64,000 nt of DNA from Citrobacter tructae (lineage in GTDB: Bacteria; Pseudomonadota; Gammaproteobacteria; Enterobacterales; Enterobacteriaceae): the NCBI RefSeq assembly GCF_004684345.1, contig NZ_CP038469.1:992001-1056000 (forward strand), written 5' to 3'. Below are positions 52,166 to 62,417 of the stretch, in pieces. The translations under genes and the position numbers were made by a program. The first letter of the stretch is position 1; each line of letters opens with the position of its first letter. Below the pieces are notes generated by a model that was not told where the DNA came from, made no database searches, and was given only the letters and a program-made list of their open reading frames with translations.

Positions 52166-52450
52166 ACCCCCTCCCTCTCTACATGTTAATAGCACAGGGT
52201 AACACGCCAGAGGCACTGAGACAGCAGATCACTCTGAAAGCAATCGCCTGCACATCCTTTGTTTGATCACACCATTGAATTAACCAAGTGAAAAATTTAC
52301 GGGTCGGAGTACATGGGATACCAAACCTGATAATCGGTGATGGCCTAGGGACGGAGAATCAATCTGTCGGTAATAATCGAGTACGTTTGCATCATGTGGG
52401 AACCGGTAAGCCCGTAAAAATAGCCGGTCCCCAGTACGAAATAGCGCCCC

Positions 52451-53431
52451 TCAATGATAGGTGAGTGTGAACGTTGCTGTACCATTGGCAGTTCCGGCAG
52501 TAACTTGTTGATCCGTCTGATAATAACGCGCCTGGAGCTTAACAAGCTCATTTTTACCATATAGCGAGGTCCAATACTCCTTTTCCTGTCCAAAAACAAC
52601 AGCTCCCCCCGTATCCGTTCTATACCCAATCTGGATACCCACGCCTCTGGCTACCATGTCTCCCTGTTGGTGATCCAGTGTCATGACGCCTGGCACACCA
52701 GACCCATCGGCAATCGCGTCGATTTGTATGTGGATTTTTGTACCCCGATTGCAGTTAAGATTAATATCAAAATTTTGCCATTGGGTTACGGCCCCTCGGT
52801 GGGCAAATTCAGATTTTAAATGCCTCCCTAACGGTACCATCACATCCGGAGACAACAGAGAGCATCCTGTTGAAACAATATTTCCGCCATCCGTAACATT
52901 TAATATATTGTAAAAAATGTTATTTATATTATAACCCGCATAGTTACCCGTCGCTAACGAACCGCCCGAAATATCACCTATCTTGATTAATTCCACCCTC
53001 CACCTTGGACCATCTACCCAATATAATCCAGCTGGATGGTTAAGCATTTCATATGGATCGGTTGGCACCCGTATTCTTCTCCCCGCTGGATATAGCCAAT
53101 GGATTCTGATCCCAACCCCAGGTATATTTGTAGCCGCAACGCCATCACTATTCGTCACCCAGCCATTAATATACCTTACCCCTCGAGGATTTACCCCAAT
53201 ACAGCTTGCATATTTCTCATCATGGTGGTTTTCACTGATTTCGGTTTCATAAAAAACACGACCAACGGGAAGATCCGACGGTACAGCAAGTCGATGGGGG
53301 AAAGCAAAAGACAGATATCTATTTTGCCATCCATTAACCGGTAAACATTTTGCATCTATTTTTTTTACCGTCAACACCATCAAAACGCTAAATATAAAAA
53401 TCCGGAGTAAATAATAATATTTTTTTATCAC
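52451..53431 (-). CDS. Fimbrial tip adhesin of a chaperone-usher operon
   Basis: 326 aa from a GTG at 53431 that overlaps the usher stop (GTGA) and has GGGGA 7 nt upstream; an ATG inside the usher at 53503 lacks such a site. Signal peptide (IKKYYYLLRIFIFSVLMVLTVKKIDA) precedes a two-domain protein: a divergent N-terminal receptor domain, then a pilin-like C-terminal domain beginning near GGNIVSTGCSLLSPDVMVPLG and ending TATFTLTYH, the donor-strand motif. Receptor unknown; last gene of the operon. Confidence 0.8.
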   Translation of the reverse strand: MIKKYYYLLRIFIFSVLMVLTVKKIDAKCLPVNGWQNRYLSFAFPHRLAVPSDLPVGRVFYETEISENHHDEKYASCIGVNPRGVRYINGWVTNSDGVAATNIPGVGIRIHWLYPAGRRIRVPTDPYEMLNHPAGLYWVDGPRWRVELIKIGDISGGSLATGNYAGYNINNIFYNILNVTDGGNIVSTGCSLLSPDVMVPLGRHLKSEFAHRGAVTQWQNFDINLNCNRGTKIHIQIDAIADGSGVPGVMTLDHQQGDMVARGVGIQIGYRTDTGGAVVFGQEKEYWTSLYGKNELVKLQARYYQTDQQVTAGTANGTATFTLTYH

Positions 53432-55854
53432 TGACACGTCCCCTTGAGATGAATAAGTGACTGTCCATAATGACGTTGAGGTATATTGAACGAAACGGTA
53501 CATTTTTGCGTTTTGCTCCAGGAAACCGTCAGAGATTCTTTAGGTTGAACACCTGAGAGATAAAGCACGCCTTCACCGCCAACAATACCGGACTTTGCCG
53601 ATGACGATACCGCCATTGCGCCGAAGGGTACCGGTTTGCCTTGATAACTCAGCGTCATCAGCACGCGAAAACCGATATTCATGTTATAGCTGGCAACCAC
53701 CACCGCGCCCTGTGTAGGAATAACCGTCTTGACCGGCGCATCAATATCAACATCTTCATCCAGTTCTTCAACATTCAGCGCAATGCTGTTTTTACGGTAA
53801 GGACTCACGTAAGGAATAATGGCATTGCCCCATACATCGGTCATAACGCCTGGATAATTTTGTATTTTGAGCCCCCTCACACCGGGTGTTCTGACAATAG
53901 CGATTTGTTCAGCAAGTGGTTGCGATAATGTCAATCCGTAAGGATGAAGTACAACGCCCCCTTTAAGGTCAACGTTAAACAGTTGCTTATTCCCGCTATT
54001 ATTGTAGCCAGCGCTGATTTCCGCATAACGCCCTAAGTAGCCAGCACTGAGATTACTTTCCGTACTCCCGCCGCGCAAATAACTCTGCTGCACATTGTAG
54101 CGGAGGCTGTGATCGGACAGTGCAGTGCCACTCACCCCCGCTTGCCATCGAGAGTCTCCATTTTTGGTGCTACTCATGCTGAAATTTGTCCAGCTGTCCG
54201 GAAAAAAACGCGACAACGGAATCTGAAAGTTCACAGCCAGCCGTTGTTCCTGCGCAGACATTCCATCTCGAGTTTGATTCTGGCTATAAAGTATATTGTA
54301 AGTAATGCCAGAAAAACGGCTACTCCAGCCGCCGCTCAATGTCCGTTCACAACCTTTTTTATCCCAATAGTTTTGCTGATACGCCGAAAAGAAAAGCGAG
54401 CCCACATCTCCCAGAGGCTGACTGATATCGAGTTGCAAGCGCTGACGACGATTAACACTCTGACCATTCTCCAAGTTATCGACCACATCACCAAACGTAT
54501 AAAATCCGCTGGTGGAATAACGGTAGCCCGCAAGCGTAATACTCGTATCCGTCATCGGAAACTTTTTCGAATATAGTAACCGATACGATGAGCCAGCGCT
54601 TTTGGGTGCCTGTGCCAGCGTAATATCGGCAGATAATGCCCCCAACTGCCCCAGCCCAGTCCCCACGCCTAAAACCTGAGCCTGGTACGCATCCGCATAC
54701 TGGACACCGCCGTAAAGCGTTGTGCCATGCGGCAAGCCATACATTGATGTCAATTGAGCAAAAACAGGAGAGTCACCCTGATTACGGTACTTTCCTGCCG
54801 TCAACGCATATTTCAGTCGCCCCTCGCGCTGCATGATTGGCAGTGCAGAGAAGGGTTGGATAAACGTATGCTCGCTGCCATCTGCTTCCCGAACAAGCAC
54901 AGTAAGATCGCCTCCGGAAGATGTAGGATAAAGGTCGTTAAGAGTAAATGCCCCAGGGGCGACATAAGTTCGCAGGATAATATAGCCATTCTGCTTTACT
55001 GTAACTTCAGCACTAGAACGAGCCACACCACGAATAATCGGAGAAAAACCTCTCAGGCTATCCGGTAACATGTTATCGTCTGACGCTAATTGCACGCCAC
55101 GAAAGGGGATACTCTCAAATATATCAGCTGAAGAGTAACGGTCGCCCAAAATAAGCTGGCTTTTTAAAAACACGATATCCCGCTGTAAATAGCTACTGAT
55201 TGTCTGCCAGTTCCCTCCAGATTTATCATCATAATTCCACGTTGAATAATTGCGAAAACGGAATGCACCAACATTTATGCCACTTTGCATGTTGGCATAA
55301 TAGCGATTATTGTCAGTACTATTCCAACCGTGTCCAGTACTCAAACTATAATTTAGCAAGGCTGCACTGGTTCCTTCATCCCAGTCCGACGTTTTTATGG
55401 CATCTTTGGTAATAGGTCCCATCACTGCCTGAGGCAGGCTAATATTCAACCTCAATTGATTAAAAACGAATTCAGATGACGCCATTGGAATAAAATGTTC
55501 AAGTGAGTCAATGCATGTGTTGTCACCCTGCGAGCGAAGCAACGGAACGGTATCCAGGTTGACGCCCCACTGTTTCAAAAGTGCTGGCGTAAGTTGTGGC
55601 TGTAATCGACCTTGCGTATCAGTGATAAAACGGATGTTCTGTTCCCCCGCTTGCAACTCACCGTTGATATACACTGTAACCAAATAAAGTCCGGGCGGTT
55701 GTCCATCAGACGTTGAAAACACTGAAAGATCCGCGGTGCCCTGCCCTGGATCGCTCATTTCCAGGGCATGTATATTAAAGGTTTCTCGTGCATACAGCGG
55801 AAAATGACTCAGCAAGATTAGCGTCATAGCCAGACGATATGGCATTCTGGTCAT
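53428..55854 (-). CDS. Outer-membrane fimbrial usher (FimD family)
   Basis: 808 aa. Signal peptide 1-23 (ending LYARE-TFNIHALEM), N-terminal chaperone-binding domain, 24-strand barrel and plug (GFSPIIRGVARSSAEVTVKQNGYIILRTYVAPGAFTLNDL), and C-terminal domains ending with a conserved cysteine pair (TQKCTV, KGTCQ). Shorter than FimD (878). It forms the pore that assembles the fimbria. 9 bp after the chaperone gene. Confidence 0.92.
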   Translation of the reverse strand: MTRMPYRLAMTLILLSHFPLYARETFNIHALEMSDPGQGTADLSVFSTSDGQPPGLYLVTVYINGELQAGEQNIRFITDTQGRLQPQLTPALLKQWGVNLDTVPLLRSQGDNTCIDSLEHFIPMASSEFVFNQLRLNISLPQAVMGPITKDAIKTSDWDEGTSAALLNYSLSTGHGWNSTDNNRYYANMQSGINVGAFRFRNYSTWNYDDKSGGNWQTISSYLQRDIVFLKSQLILGDRYSSADIFESIPFRGVQLASDDNMLPDSLRGFSPIIRGVARSSAEVTVKQNGYIILRTYVAPGAFTLNDLYPTSSGGDLTVLVREADGSEHTFIQPFSALPIMQREGRLKYALTAGKYRNQGDSPVFAQLTSMYGLPHGTTLYGGVQYADAYQAQVLGVGTGLGQLGALSADITLAQAPKSAGSSYRLLYSKKFPMTDTSITLAGYRYSTSGFYTFGDVVDNLENGQSVNRRQRLQLDISQPLGDVGSLFFSAYQQNYWDKKGCERTLSGGWSSRFSGITYNILYSQNQTRDGMSAQEQRLAVNFQIPLSRFFPDSWTNFSMSSTKNGDSRWQAGVSGTALSDHSLRYNVQQSYLRGGSTESNLSAGYLGRYAEISAGYNNSGNKQLFNVDLKGGVVLHPYGLTLSQPLAEQIAIVRTPGVRGLKIQNYPGVMTDVWGNAIIPYVSPYRKNSIALNVEELDEDVDIDAPVKTVIPTQGAVVVASYNMNIGFRVLMTLSYQGKPVPFGAMAVSSSAKSGIVGGEGVLYLSGVQPKESLTVSWSKTQKCTVSFNIPQRHYGQSLIHLKGTCQ

Positions 55855-55863
55855 TCTACTTTC

Positions 55864-56541
55864 CTACAACTGACGATGTACAACCGGGGTAATACCGCCA
55901 TAATCATTAATTGCCTGCCAATTCACCTGTGATACTGTTTTTACTGGCAGGCGGATAGACTCTTTTGGCGGAATCATACTGATATCGCGATATTCTCTAC
56001 CATCAATATTCAGAGAGTAAAACGAAACGTAGTATGCGCCAGGATTAGCGATCACCAGGTTATTGCCTTCACGACTTACCTGCAATTGTTGCCAGGACTC
56101 CTCCTGTGTTCCTGATAATCCCGTCGGACGATAAAACAGTTTGAGACGGGATTTGACCACCATTTGTAATGTATTTTCTGAAGGAATACTGTCATCCGTT
56201 GCAGGAATAGACTTCACATTCAACCAGAAAACAGATTCACGATCCTGCGGCAATGTGCCTCCGGTAAATACCAAACGAAGCACGTTTTCCTCACCTGAAC
56301 CCATTCTGAAAAGCGGGGGAATCACGATAAAAGGTGATTGGCGACCGGAAATATCAGATTCCACCCAGCTTTGTACCAGATAAACACCTGATGTTTTTGC
56401 ATTCATTACCGTCAGCGATACGGCTTTCTTTTCTGCCGGATAAATAACACGAGTACCGCCAATAACAATCCCTGCTTGTACGCTGGAGGTCAATAACATC
56501 AACAAAGTCATCGCTATTTTCCTTTTCAAATTCAACCCCAT
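55864..56541 (-). CDS. Periplasmic fimbrial chaperone
   Basis: 225 aa; signal peptide 1-23, then two Ig-like domains. The G1 strand and conserved salt-bridge residues appear in ENTLQMVVKSRLKLFYRPTGL, and the F1-G1 loop is short (FGS class, as in FimC/PapD). It caps pilin subunits by donor-strand complementation. 12 bp after the subunit gene. Confidence 0.92.
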   Translation of the reverse strand: MGLNLKRKIAMTLLMLLTSSVQAGIVIGGTRVIYPAEKKAVSLTVMNAKTSGVYLVQSWVESDISGRQSPFIVIPPLFRMGSGEENVLRLVFTGGTLPQDRESVFWLNVKSIPATDDSIPSENTLQMVVKSRLKLFYRPTGLSGTQEESWQQLQVSREGNNLVIANPGAYYVSFYSLNIDGREYRDISMIPPKESIRLPVKTVSQVNWQAINDYGGITPVVHRQL

Positions 56542-56553
56542 CGTGCTATTCCA

Positions 56554-57078
56554 TTATTTATAAACAATCGTAAACTGTGTTGTTGCATTCGCAATACCCA
56601 CGGAAACTGCCGCCGCCGTAGACACATAACGAGCAACGAAATCAAGGTTATTTGTTCCGGAGGTCAAATCATATTCAGGAGAATTAACGTGTAACGGAAT
56701 GGGCACCCCAGTTTTATCGGCAATTTCAACCGCCACACCAGTTGCAACACCACTCCCACTATCCAGTGTGAGTAAATTTGGATATTTATCATCTCCAACA
56801 CCATCAAATTTTAATGTCGCCACTTTGACCGTTTCCGGACATGACTTCACGACTAATGTAAAGCGTGTAGGTGATGATTTCAGACCAACACTCCCATTAA
56901 TCGAGCTTTTTGAGATTTTACCTAATATCACCGTTTGATTTAGTGACCCACTGTCTATACTACAGGTCTGATCGGTTATACTTCCCGTAAACCTCACTGT
57001 TCCATCAGCAGCACTGACGCTGAAAGTAAAAAACAGAAATAAACATATAGCATATTTCCCATTCATCAATGAATGCAT
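56554..57078 (-). CDS. Major fimbrial subunit
   Basis: 174 aa (or 170 from the ATG at 57066). Signal peptide ends SVSAADG. The mature pilin begins TVRFTGSITDQTCSIDSGS with the first of two cysteines (the second in VVKSCPETV) forming the conserved disulfide, and ends ATTQFTIVYK with the alternating pattern of the donor-strand beta zipper. First gene of the operon. Confidence 0.92.
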   Translation of the reverse strand: MHSLMNGKYAICLFLFFTFSVSAADGTVRFTGSITDQTCSIDSGSLNQTVILGKISKSSINGSVGLKSSPTRFTLVVKSCPETVKVATLKFDGVGDDKYPNLLTLDSGSGVATGVAVEIADKTGVPIPLHVNSPEYDLTSGTNNLDFVARYVSTAAAVSVGIANATTQFTIVYK

Positions 57079-57381
57079 TCTGACACCTCATATATTGATA
57101 TAAAAAGATAAATTTTTCTAATACCAATCCCTAACGCAAATATAATAATCATTGCGAAGAAAAAAATTTAATAAATCACCAATGCCATCAAAAGACACTA
57201 ACAATTTTGTTTTAAACAAAAAATAATATTGACTAATCTTATTTGGCAGCGATAAATTATTAAACACAAACTAAAACACTAAGCATTTTCTTACAAGAAT
57301 AAATTAGTCTCCATCTGGACTATTTAACGATGATGCTTTTAAAAAACAATCCATTTAATCTATTGTTTTAAAAGGAAATAA
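57079..57381. other. AT-rich divergent control region of the fimbrial operon
   Basis: 303 bp between the pilin gene (-) and its regulator (+). Very AT-rich, fitting H-NS silencing. A 17-bp palindrome TTTTGTTT-T-AAACAAAA is at 57205-57221. No invertible element with flanking long inverted repeats was seen, so no fim-type phase switch is evident. Confidence 0.55.
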
Positions 57382-58092
57382 ATGAAAAAACATAGCAAAT
57401 CCCAGCAGATGAAAGACATACTCGGCAACGTAGCCAGACCCGAAGAACACATTGCAAAATTGATTCATATGGCATGTAAGCACAGGGCTCCGACAACAAT
57501 TTCCAAAAAACGTAACATCTACCTTACGCAAAATTCTGAACGCCAGTGTCTGATTTTGCTCAGCGGTAGCGTAGCGCTATGTCGCATTAGTGATGGGATG
57601 GTTCTCAATGCAGAATACGCTCCTTTCATTTTTGGTGCGAATGCACAACTTTCTTACTCGCCGCATCTTTACATCAAAGCAAAAGAAACAACCTGCTTAT
57701 TATTGATACCTCAAAATATATTTTACAATGAAGTGACAGAAAACGGTTTGTGGCAATCATTAGCAATGCTTCAGGATTATACTGCAGCTAAAGTCTATGC
57801 GCATTTTATGATGATATCTCAACTTTCAGCATACGAAATCATTCGATGTCATCTTATTGAATTAATGAATGAACCCGATGTGTTGAAAAAAAACATCACT
57901 GCAGCTAACTATATTATGGAGCATTCTTTATTATCACGTAGCGGTGTAATGCGAATTTTATCAAAACTTAAAAATGAAGGTTATATACATCTTTCGCGTG
58001 GCATTCTGACAGATATTGTCAATTTACCGGAGAAGTTGAATATGTTCTATGCAAAACCCGCATCTTCAAGTGCTGTAGAATCAACAGAGTAA
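57382..58092 (+). CDS. IprA/YaiV-like winged-helix regulator, probably of the fimbria
   Basis: 236 aa. N-terminal cyclic-nucleotide-binding-like beta barrel without obvious ligand residues (QCLILLSGSVALCRISDGMVLNAEYAPFIFG) and a C-terminal winged helix (NYIMEHSLLSRSGVMRILSKLKNEGYIHLSRG). Similar by eye to E. coli YaiV and Salmonella IprA. Divergent from the pilin operon, so a local regulator is likely. Basic and AT-rich, transferred together with the fimbrial genes. Confidence 0.75.
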   Translation: MKKHSKSQQMKDILGNVARPEEHIAKLIHMACKHRAPTTISKKRNIYLTQNSERQCLILLSGSVALCRISDGMVLNAEYAPFIFGANAQLSYSPHLYIKAKETTCLLLIPQNIFYNEVTENGLWQSLAMLQDYTAAKVYAHFMMISQLSAYEIIRCHLIELMNEPDVLKKNITAANYIMEHSLLSRSGVMRILSKLKNEGYIHLSRGILTDIVNLPEKLNMFYAKPASSSAVESTE

Positions 58093-58253
58093 TCGCAGTC
58101 CGCCCTCTTTTATTCGGGTGATATCCATGGGATGGATATATTTCAGAAGGTATCTGATGTCACCATCAACATCAACGAGAAATCAGGTAAAGATTAAAGA
58201 GAAGATCTATATTTTCAGTACAAATATCTGTAGGTTACTTACGAAAAGCAAAA

Positions 58254-58279
58254 AACCCGGCGCGAGGGCTAACCGGGTT
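58254..58279 (-). terminator. Terminator of hrpA
   Basis: AACCCGG / CCGGGTT; on the - strand the stem is followed by TTTTTTG. 34 bp after the hrpA stop. Confidence 0.85.
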
Positions 58280-58312
58280 AAAATATCAATAAATTATAAT
58301 GTATGAAATGTG

Positions 58313-61300
58313 TTAACCGCTAATCTGATCCATAGCCTGCAGAATACGCTTATCCGAAATCGGATACGGTGTTCCTAGCTGCTGGGCAAAGTAGCTGACT
58401 CGCAGTTCTTCTATCATCCAGCGGATCTCTTTTACGTCATCGTCTTCACGACGAGCGGGAGGGAGTTTATTAAACCACTGTTGCCAGGCCTGCTGCACGC
58501 TGTCCACTTTCAGCATCTGCGCGCGATCGCGGTGCGGATCGATGGCCAGTTTCTCCAGCCGTTTTTCAATCGCCTGCAGATAACGCAGCGTATCGCCCAA
58601 ACGCTTGAAGCCGTTACCGGTGACAAATCCACGGTAGACCAGCCCGCCCATTTGCGCTTTGATATCCGAAAGCCCCAGCGCCATGGTCATATCCACGCGA
58701 CCTTTGAGACGTTTGTTGATATTGAACACCGCCGTCAGGATCTGTTCGACCTGTTTAGCAATCTCCACCACGGTGTCGTTCAGTTCGGCACGCACTTTCT
58801 CGTGCAGCGCCGCAAAGCCCTCTTCCGTCCACACTGGGCCACCGTTGGCATCGATCAGCCGATCCACACCGCAGGAGATACAATCGTCAATTAAATCCAG
58901 CACTTTGCCATACGGGTTAAAGTACAGGCCCAGCTTGGCCTTGTTAGGCAGTTTTTCGTGCAGATACTTGATGGGCGACGGAATATTCAGCAGCAGCAGG
59001 CGGCGTAAACCGCTCCACATTGCCTGCTGTTGTTCCAGTGGATTATCAAACAGTTTGATGGCTACGCTGTCACGCTCATCCACCAGCGCTGGCCACGCTT
59101 TAACCTTATAGTTGCCGCGTTTTTGCTCATAGCTTTCCGGTAGTTGGCCGAAGCTCCAGATATGCAGCCCGCTCTGTTCGATGCCGTCGTCTGCCACTGC
59201 CGACAGCGTTTCCTGAACTTTGCCCTTCAGCAGGTCTTTCAACCCCTGCAGCGAACGTCCCTCCTGCAGCTTCTTGTTTTTATCGTCCACCACCCGAAAG
59301 GTGATTTTCAGATGATCGGGCACCTGATCCCAGTGCCAGTCGTCGCGGTCAACGGTCACACCGGTCATCCGTCTGAGTTCACGTTCCAGCGAGTCCAGCA
59401 ACGGCAGTTCCAGCGGTGTCACGCGGCCTAAAAACGCTTCCGCGTAGTTTGGTGCGGGTACAAAGTTGCGCCGCACTGGTTTCGGCAGTGATTTAATCAA
59501 GGCGATCACCAGTTCACGACGCAACCCCGGTATTTGCCATTCAAACCCGGCCTCTTCGACCTGGTTTAACAGCGGCAGCGGAATATGTACGGTCACACCG
59601 TCAGCGTCAGCGCCGGGTTCAAACTGATAGCTCAACCGCAACTTGAGATTGCCCTGATGCCAGAAGTTCGGGTAATCCAGCTTGCTGATTTTCTCCGCGC
59701 CCTCTTTGATGAGCATGCTCTTTTCAAAGTTGAGCAGATCCGGCGTCTCGCGGCTGACCTTTTTCCACCAGCTATCAAAATGACGGGCAGAAACCACATC
59801 ATGGCTGATACGCTGATCGTAAAATTCAAACAACGTTTCATCGTCGACAAGGATATCGCGGCGGCGTGATTTGTGTTCTAACTCTTCCACTTCCGCCCGC
59901 AGCTTCAGGTTGTCGCGGAAAAACGCATGGCGCGTCTGCCAGTCACCTTCCACCAGTGCATGACGGATAAACAGTTCGCGCGACAGCGCAGGATCGATCT
60001 GGCTGTAGTTCACCTTACGGGCAGCGACAATTGGCAGACCATAGACGGTGACTTTTTCTGTCGCCATCACCGCGCCCTGCGCGCGCTCCCAGTGAGGTTC
60101 ACTGTACGAGCGTTTAATCAGATGCTGGGCAACCGGCTCCACCCACTCAGGATCGATACGCGCGGCAATACGCCCCCACAGTCGGCTGGTTTCCACCAGT
60201 TCTGCCACCATCGTCCATTTAGGCGGTTTTTTGAATAAGCCGGAACCGGGGAAGATCGAGAAACGGGCGTTACGCGCGCCGGTAAACTCCTGCTTATCGG
60301 CATCTTTCATCCCGATATGCGACAGTAAACCGGTCAGCAGCGCGACGTGGATTTCCCGATACTCAGCGGGTTCGCTGTTCACCGGAATACCGAGCTCTTT
60401 CACCACCTGACGCAATTGAGTGTAAATATCCTGCCACTCACGCACGCGCAGATAGTTGAGGAAGTCGAGCTTGCACTGACGGCGGAACTGGTTCGACGAT
60501 AGCGCTTTTTGCTGCTCGCCGAGATAATTCCACAGATTCACAAACGCAAGGAAATCGGACTCTTTGTCGTGGAAACGACGGTGTTTTTCGTCGGAAGCTT
60601 GCTGCTTGTCCATCGGGCGCTCACGCGGATCCTGAATGGACAGCGCCGAGGTAATGATCATCGCCTCACGCACGCAGCCATGTTTCTGCGCTTCCAGCAC
60701 CATGCGCGCCAAACGTGGATCGACCGGTAGTTGCGACAACTGACGGCCTAACGGGGTTAGCTTATAAGCTGTTTGCTGCTCATCGGTGGTGATCGCACCC
60801 AGCTCTTCCAGCAGACGCACACCGTCCTGAATATTGCGTTTATCCGGCGCTTCAACAAACGGGAACGCCGCGATATCCCCCAGGCCCAGCGCGGTCATTT
60901 GCAGAATAACGGACGCCAGGTTGGTACGTAGAATTTCCGGGTCGGTAAACTCCGGGCGCGACAGGAAGTCGTCTTCGGAATACAGACGAATACAGATCCC
61001 TTCCGATACGCGTCCGCAGCGACCTTTACGCTGGTTGGCTGACGCCTGCGACACCGGTTCGATCGGCAAACGCTGGACTTTTGTGCGAAAGCTGTAGCGG
61101 CTGATACGCGCAGTACCCGGATCAATGACGTATTTGATCCCCGGAACCGTCAGTGAGGTTTCCGCCACGTTGGTCGCCAGCACAATGCGGCGCCCACTGT
61201 GCGACTGGAACACGCGGTTCTGCTCGCTGTTGGACAGACGCGCATACAGCGGTAACACTTCCGTATGACGTAAATCCAGCTTATTCAGCGCATCGGCTGT

Positions 61301-62215
61301 ATCGCGAATTTCGCGCTCACCGCTCATGAAGATCAGAATGTCGCCCTGACTTTCACGCCCCAGTTCATCCACCGCGTCGAAAATGGCCTGCAACTGGTCA
61401 CGCTCGGTGTCGTCCGCATCTTCCACAATCGGGCGATAGCGCACTTCCACCGGATACGTTCGACCGGACACTTCGATAATTGGCGCGTTATTGAAATGCT
61501 TTGAAAAACGCTCCGGGTCGATGGTCGCCGAGGTGATGATGATTTTCAGATCCGGGCGGCGCGGTAGCAGCTCTTTCAAATAGCCGAGCAGAAAGTCGAT
61601 GTTCAGGCTGCGTTCGTGGGCCTCATCGATGATGATGGTGTCGTACTGCATCAGCATCCGATCCTGCTGGATTTCCGCCAGCAAGATACCGTCCGTCATC
61701 AGCTTAACCATGGTGTTATCACTCACATGGTCGCTAAAACGCACTTTATAGCCGATGCAGCCGCCCGGCTCGGTTTGCAACTCTTCGGCGATACGGTTAG
61801 CCACGGTACGCGCTGCCAGACGACGCGGCTGGGTATGGCCGATCAGCCCTTTCACCCCGCGTCCCAGTTCCATACAGATTTTCGGCAACTGAGTGGTTTT
61901 ACCGGAACCCGTTTCCCCGGCAACAATCACCACCTGATGGTCGCGAATGGCTTCCAGGATGTCCTGTTTTTTCTGGCTGACGGGCAAGTTTTCCGGGTAG
62001 GTAATGTCCGGTCGCGCCGCTTCACGCAGCACAACTTTACCGGCAGCCTGTTCAATCTCTTTCGCCATCTCCTGGTAAATGGCCTGTTGTGCATCAGGAT
62101 TTTTAACCTTCTTCACGCCGTGCAGGCGGCGGGAAAAACGCTGCCTGTCACGCAGCATCAGCGATTCCAGCTGGTTCTGCAACATAGCGAAGGTGAGTTT
62201 TTGTTGTTCTGTCAT
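58313..62215 (-). CDS. hrpA: DEAH-box RNA helicase HrpA
   Basis: 1300 aa, as in E. coli. Walker A GETGSGKTT (100-108), DEAH (197-200), SAT (229-231), followed by RecA2, HA2/ratchet and OB-like regions and a long C-terminal extension (DUF3418). It rescues stalled or collided ribosomes and is involved in mRNA processing (for example the daa fimbrial transcript). Confidence 0.96.
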   Translation of the reverse strand: MTEQQKLTFAMLQNQLESLMLRDRQRFSRRLHGVKKVKNPDAQQAIYQEMAKEIEQAAGKVVLREAARPDITYPENLPVSQKKQDILEAIRDHQVVIVAGETGSGKTTQLPKICMELGRGVKGLIGHTQPRRLAARTVANRIAEELQTEPGGCIGYKVRFSDHVSDNTMVKLMTDGILLAEIQQDRMLMQYDTIIIDEAHERSLNIDFLLGYLKELLPRRPDLKIIITSATIDPERFSKHFNNAPIIEVSGRTYPVEVRYRPIVEDADDTERDQLQAIFDAVDELGRESQGDILIFMSGEREIRDTADALNKLDLRHTEVLPLYARLSNSEQNRVFQSHSGRRIVLATNVAETSLTVPGIKYVIDPGTARISRYSFRTKVQRLPIEPVSQASANQRKGRCGRVSEGICIRLYSEDDFLSRPEFTDPEILRTNLASVILQMTALGLGDIAAFPFVEAPDKRNIQDGVRLLEELGAITTDEQQTAYKLTPLGRQLSQLPVDPRLARMVLEAQKHGCVREAMIITSALSIQDPRERPMDKQQASDEKHRRFHDKESDFLAFVNLWNYLGEQQKALSSNQFRRQCKLDFLNYLRVREWQDIYTQLRQVVKELGIPVNSEPAEYREIHVALLTGLLSHIGMKDADKQEFTGARNARFSIFPGSGLFKKPPKWTMVAELVETSRLWGRIAARIDPEWVEPVAQHLIKRSYSEPHWERAQGAVMATEKVTVYGLPIVAARKVNYSQIDPALSRELFIRHALVEGDWQTRHAFFRDNLKLRAEVEELEHKSRRRDILVDDETLFEFYDQRISHDVVSARHFDSWWKKVSRETPDLLNFEKSMLIKEGAEKISKLDYPNFWHQGNLKLRLSYQFEPGADADGVTVHIPLPLLNQVEEAGFEWQIPGLRRELVIALIKSLPKPVRRNFVPAPNYAEAFLGRVTPLELPLLDSLERELRRMTGVTVDRDDWHWDQVPDHLKITFRVVDDKNKKLQEGRSLQGLKDLLKGKVQETLSAVADDGIEQSGLHIWSFGQLPESYEQKRGNYKVKAWPALVDERDSVAIKLFDNPLEQQQAMWSGLRRLLLLNIPSPIKYLHEKLPNKAKLGLYFNPYGKVLDLIDDCISCGVDRLIDANGGPVWTEEGFAALHEKVRAELNDTVVEIAKQVEQILTAVFNINKRLKGRVDMTMALGLSDIKAQMGGLVYRGFVTGNGFKRLGDTLRYLQAIEKRLEKLAIDPHRDRAQMLKVDSVQQAWQQWFNKLPPARREDDDVKEIRWMIEELRVSYFAQQLGTPYPISDKRILQAMDQISG

Positions 62216-62417
62216 AGCGTTAGAGGGCAGTGCTCTGCCGGGTTAAATCTCTTTAAGATGATAGGTATAGAGTACCACATCGGTGCTTTTCATGTGTTGT
62301 TCAATAATTTCGAACATAGGATTCGATATATTGCGCTATCACTGCGGCAGAATTGTGAATAAAGTGTCAACAAGCAACGGGGCATATCCCCTTTCAAACA
62401 CATAAAAGGAAACACCC

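Noticed and set aside
57079..57381. Invertible fimbrial phase switch
   Set aside because: Only short palindromes were found; no pair of long flanking inverted repeats and no recombinase gene nearby.
61616..62362. 248-codon frame on the + strand
   Set aside because: Antisense to the N-terminal part of hrpA.
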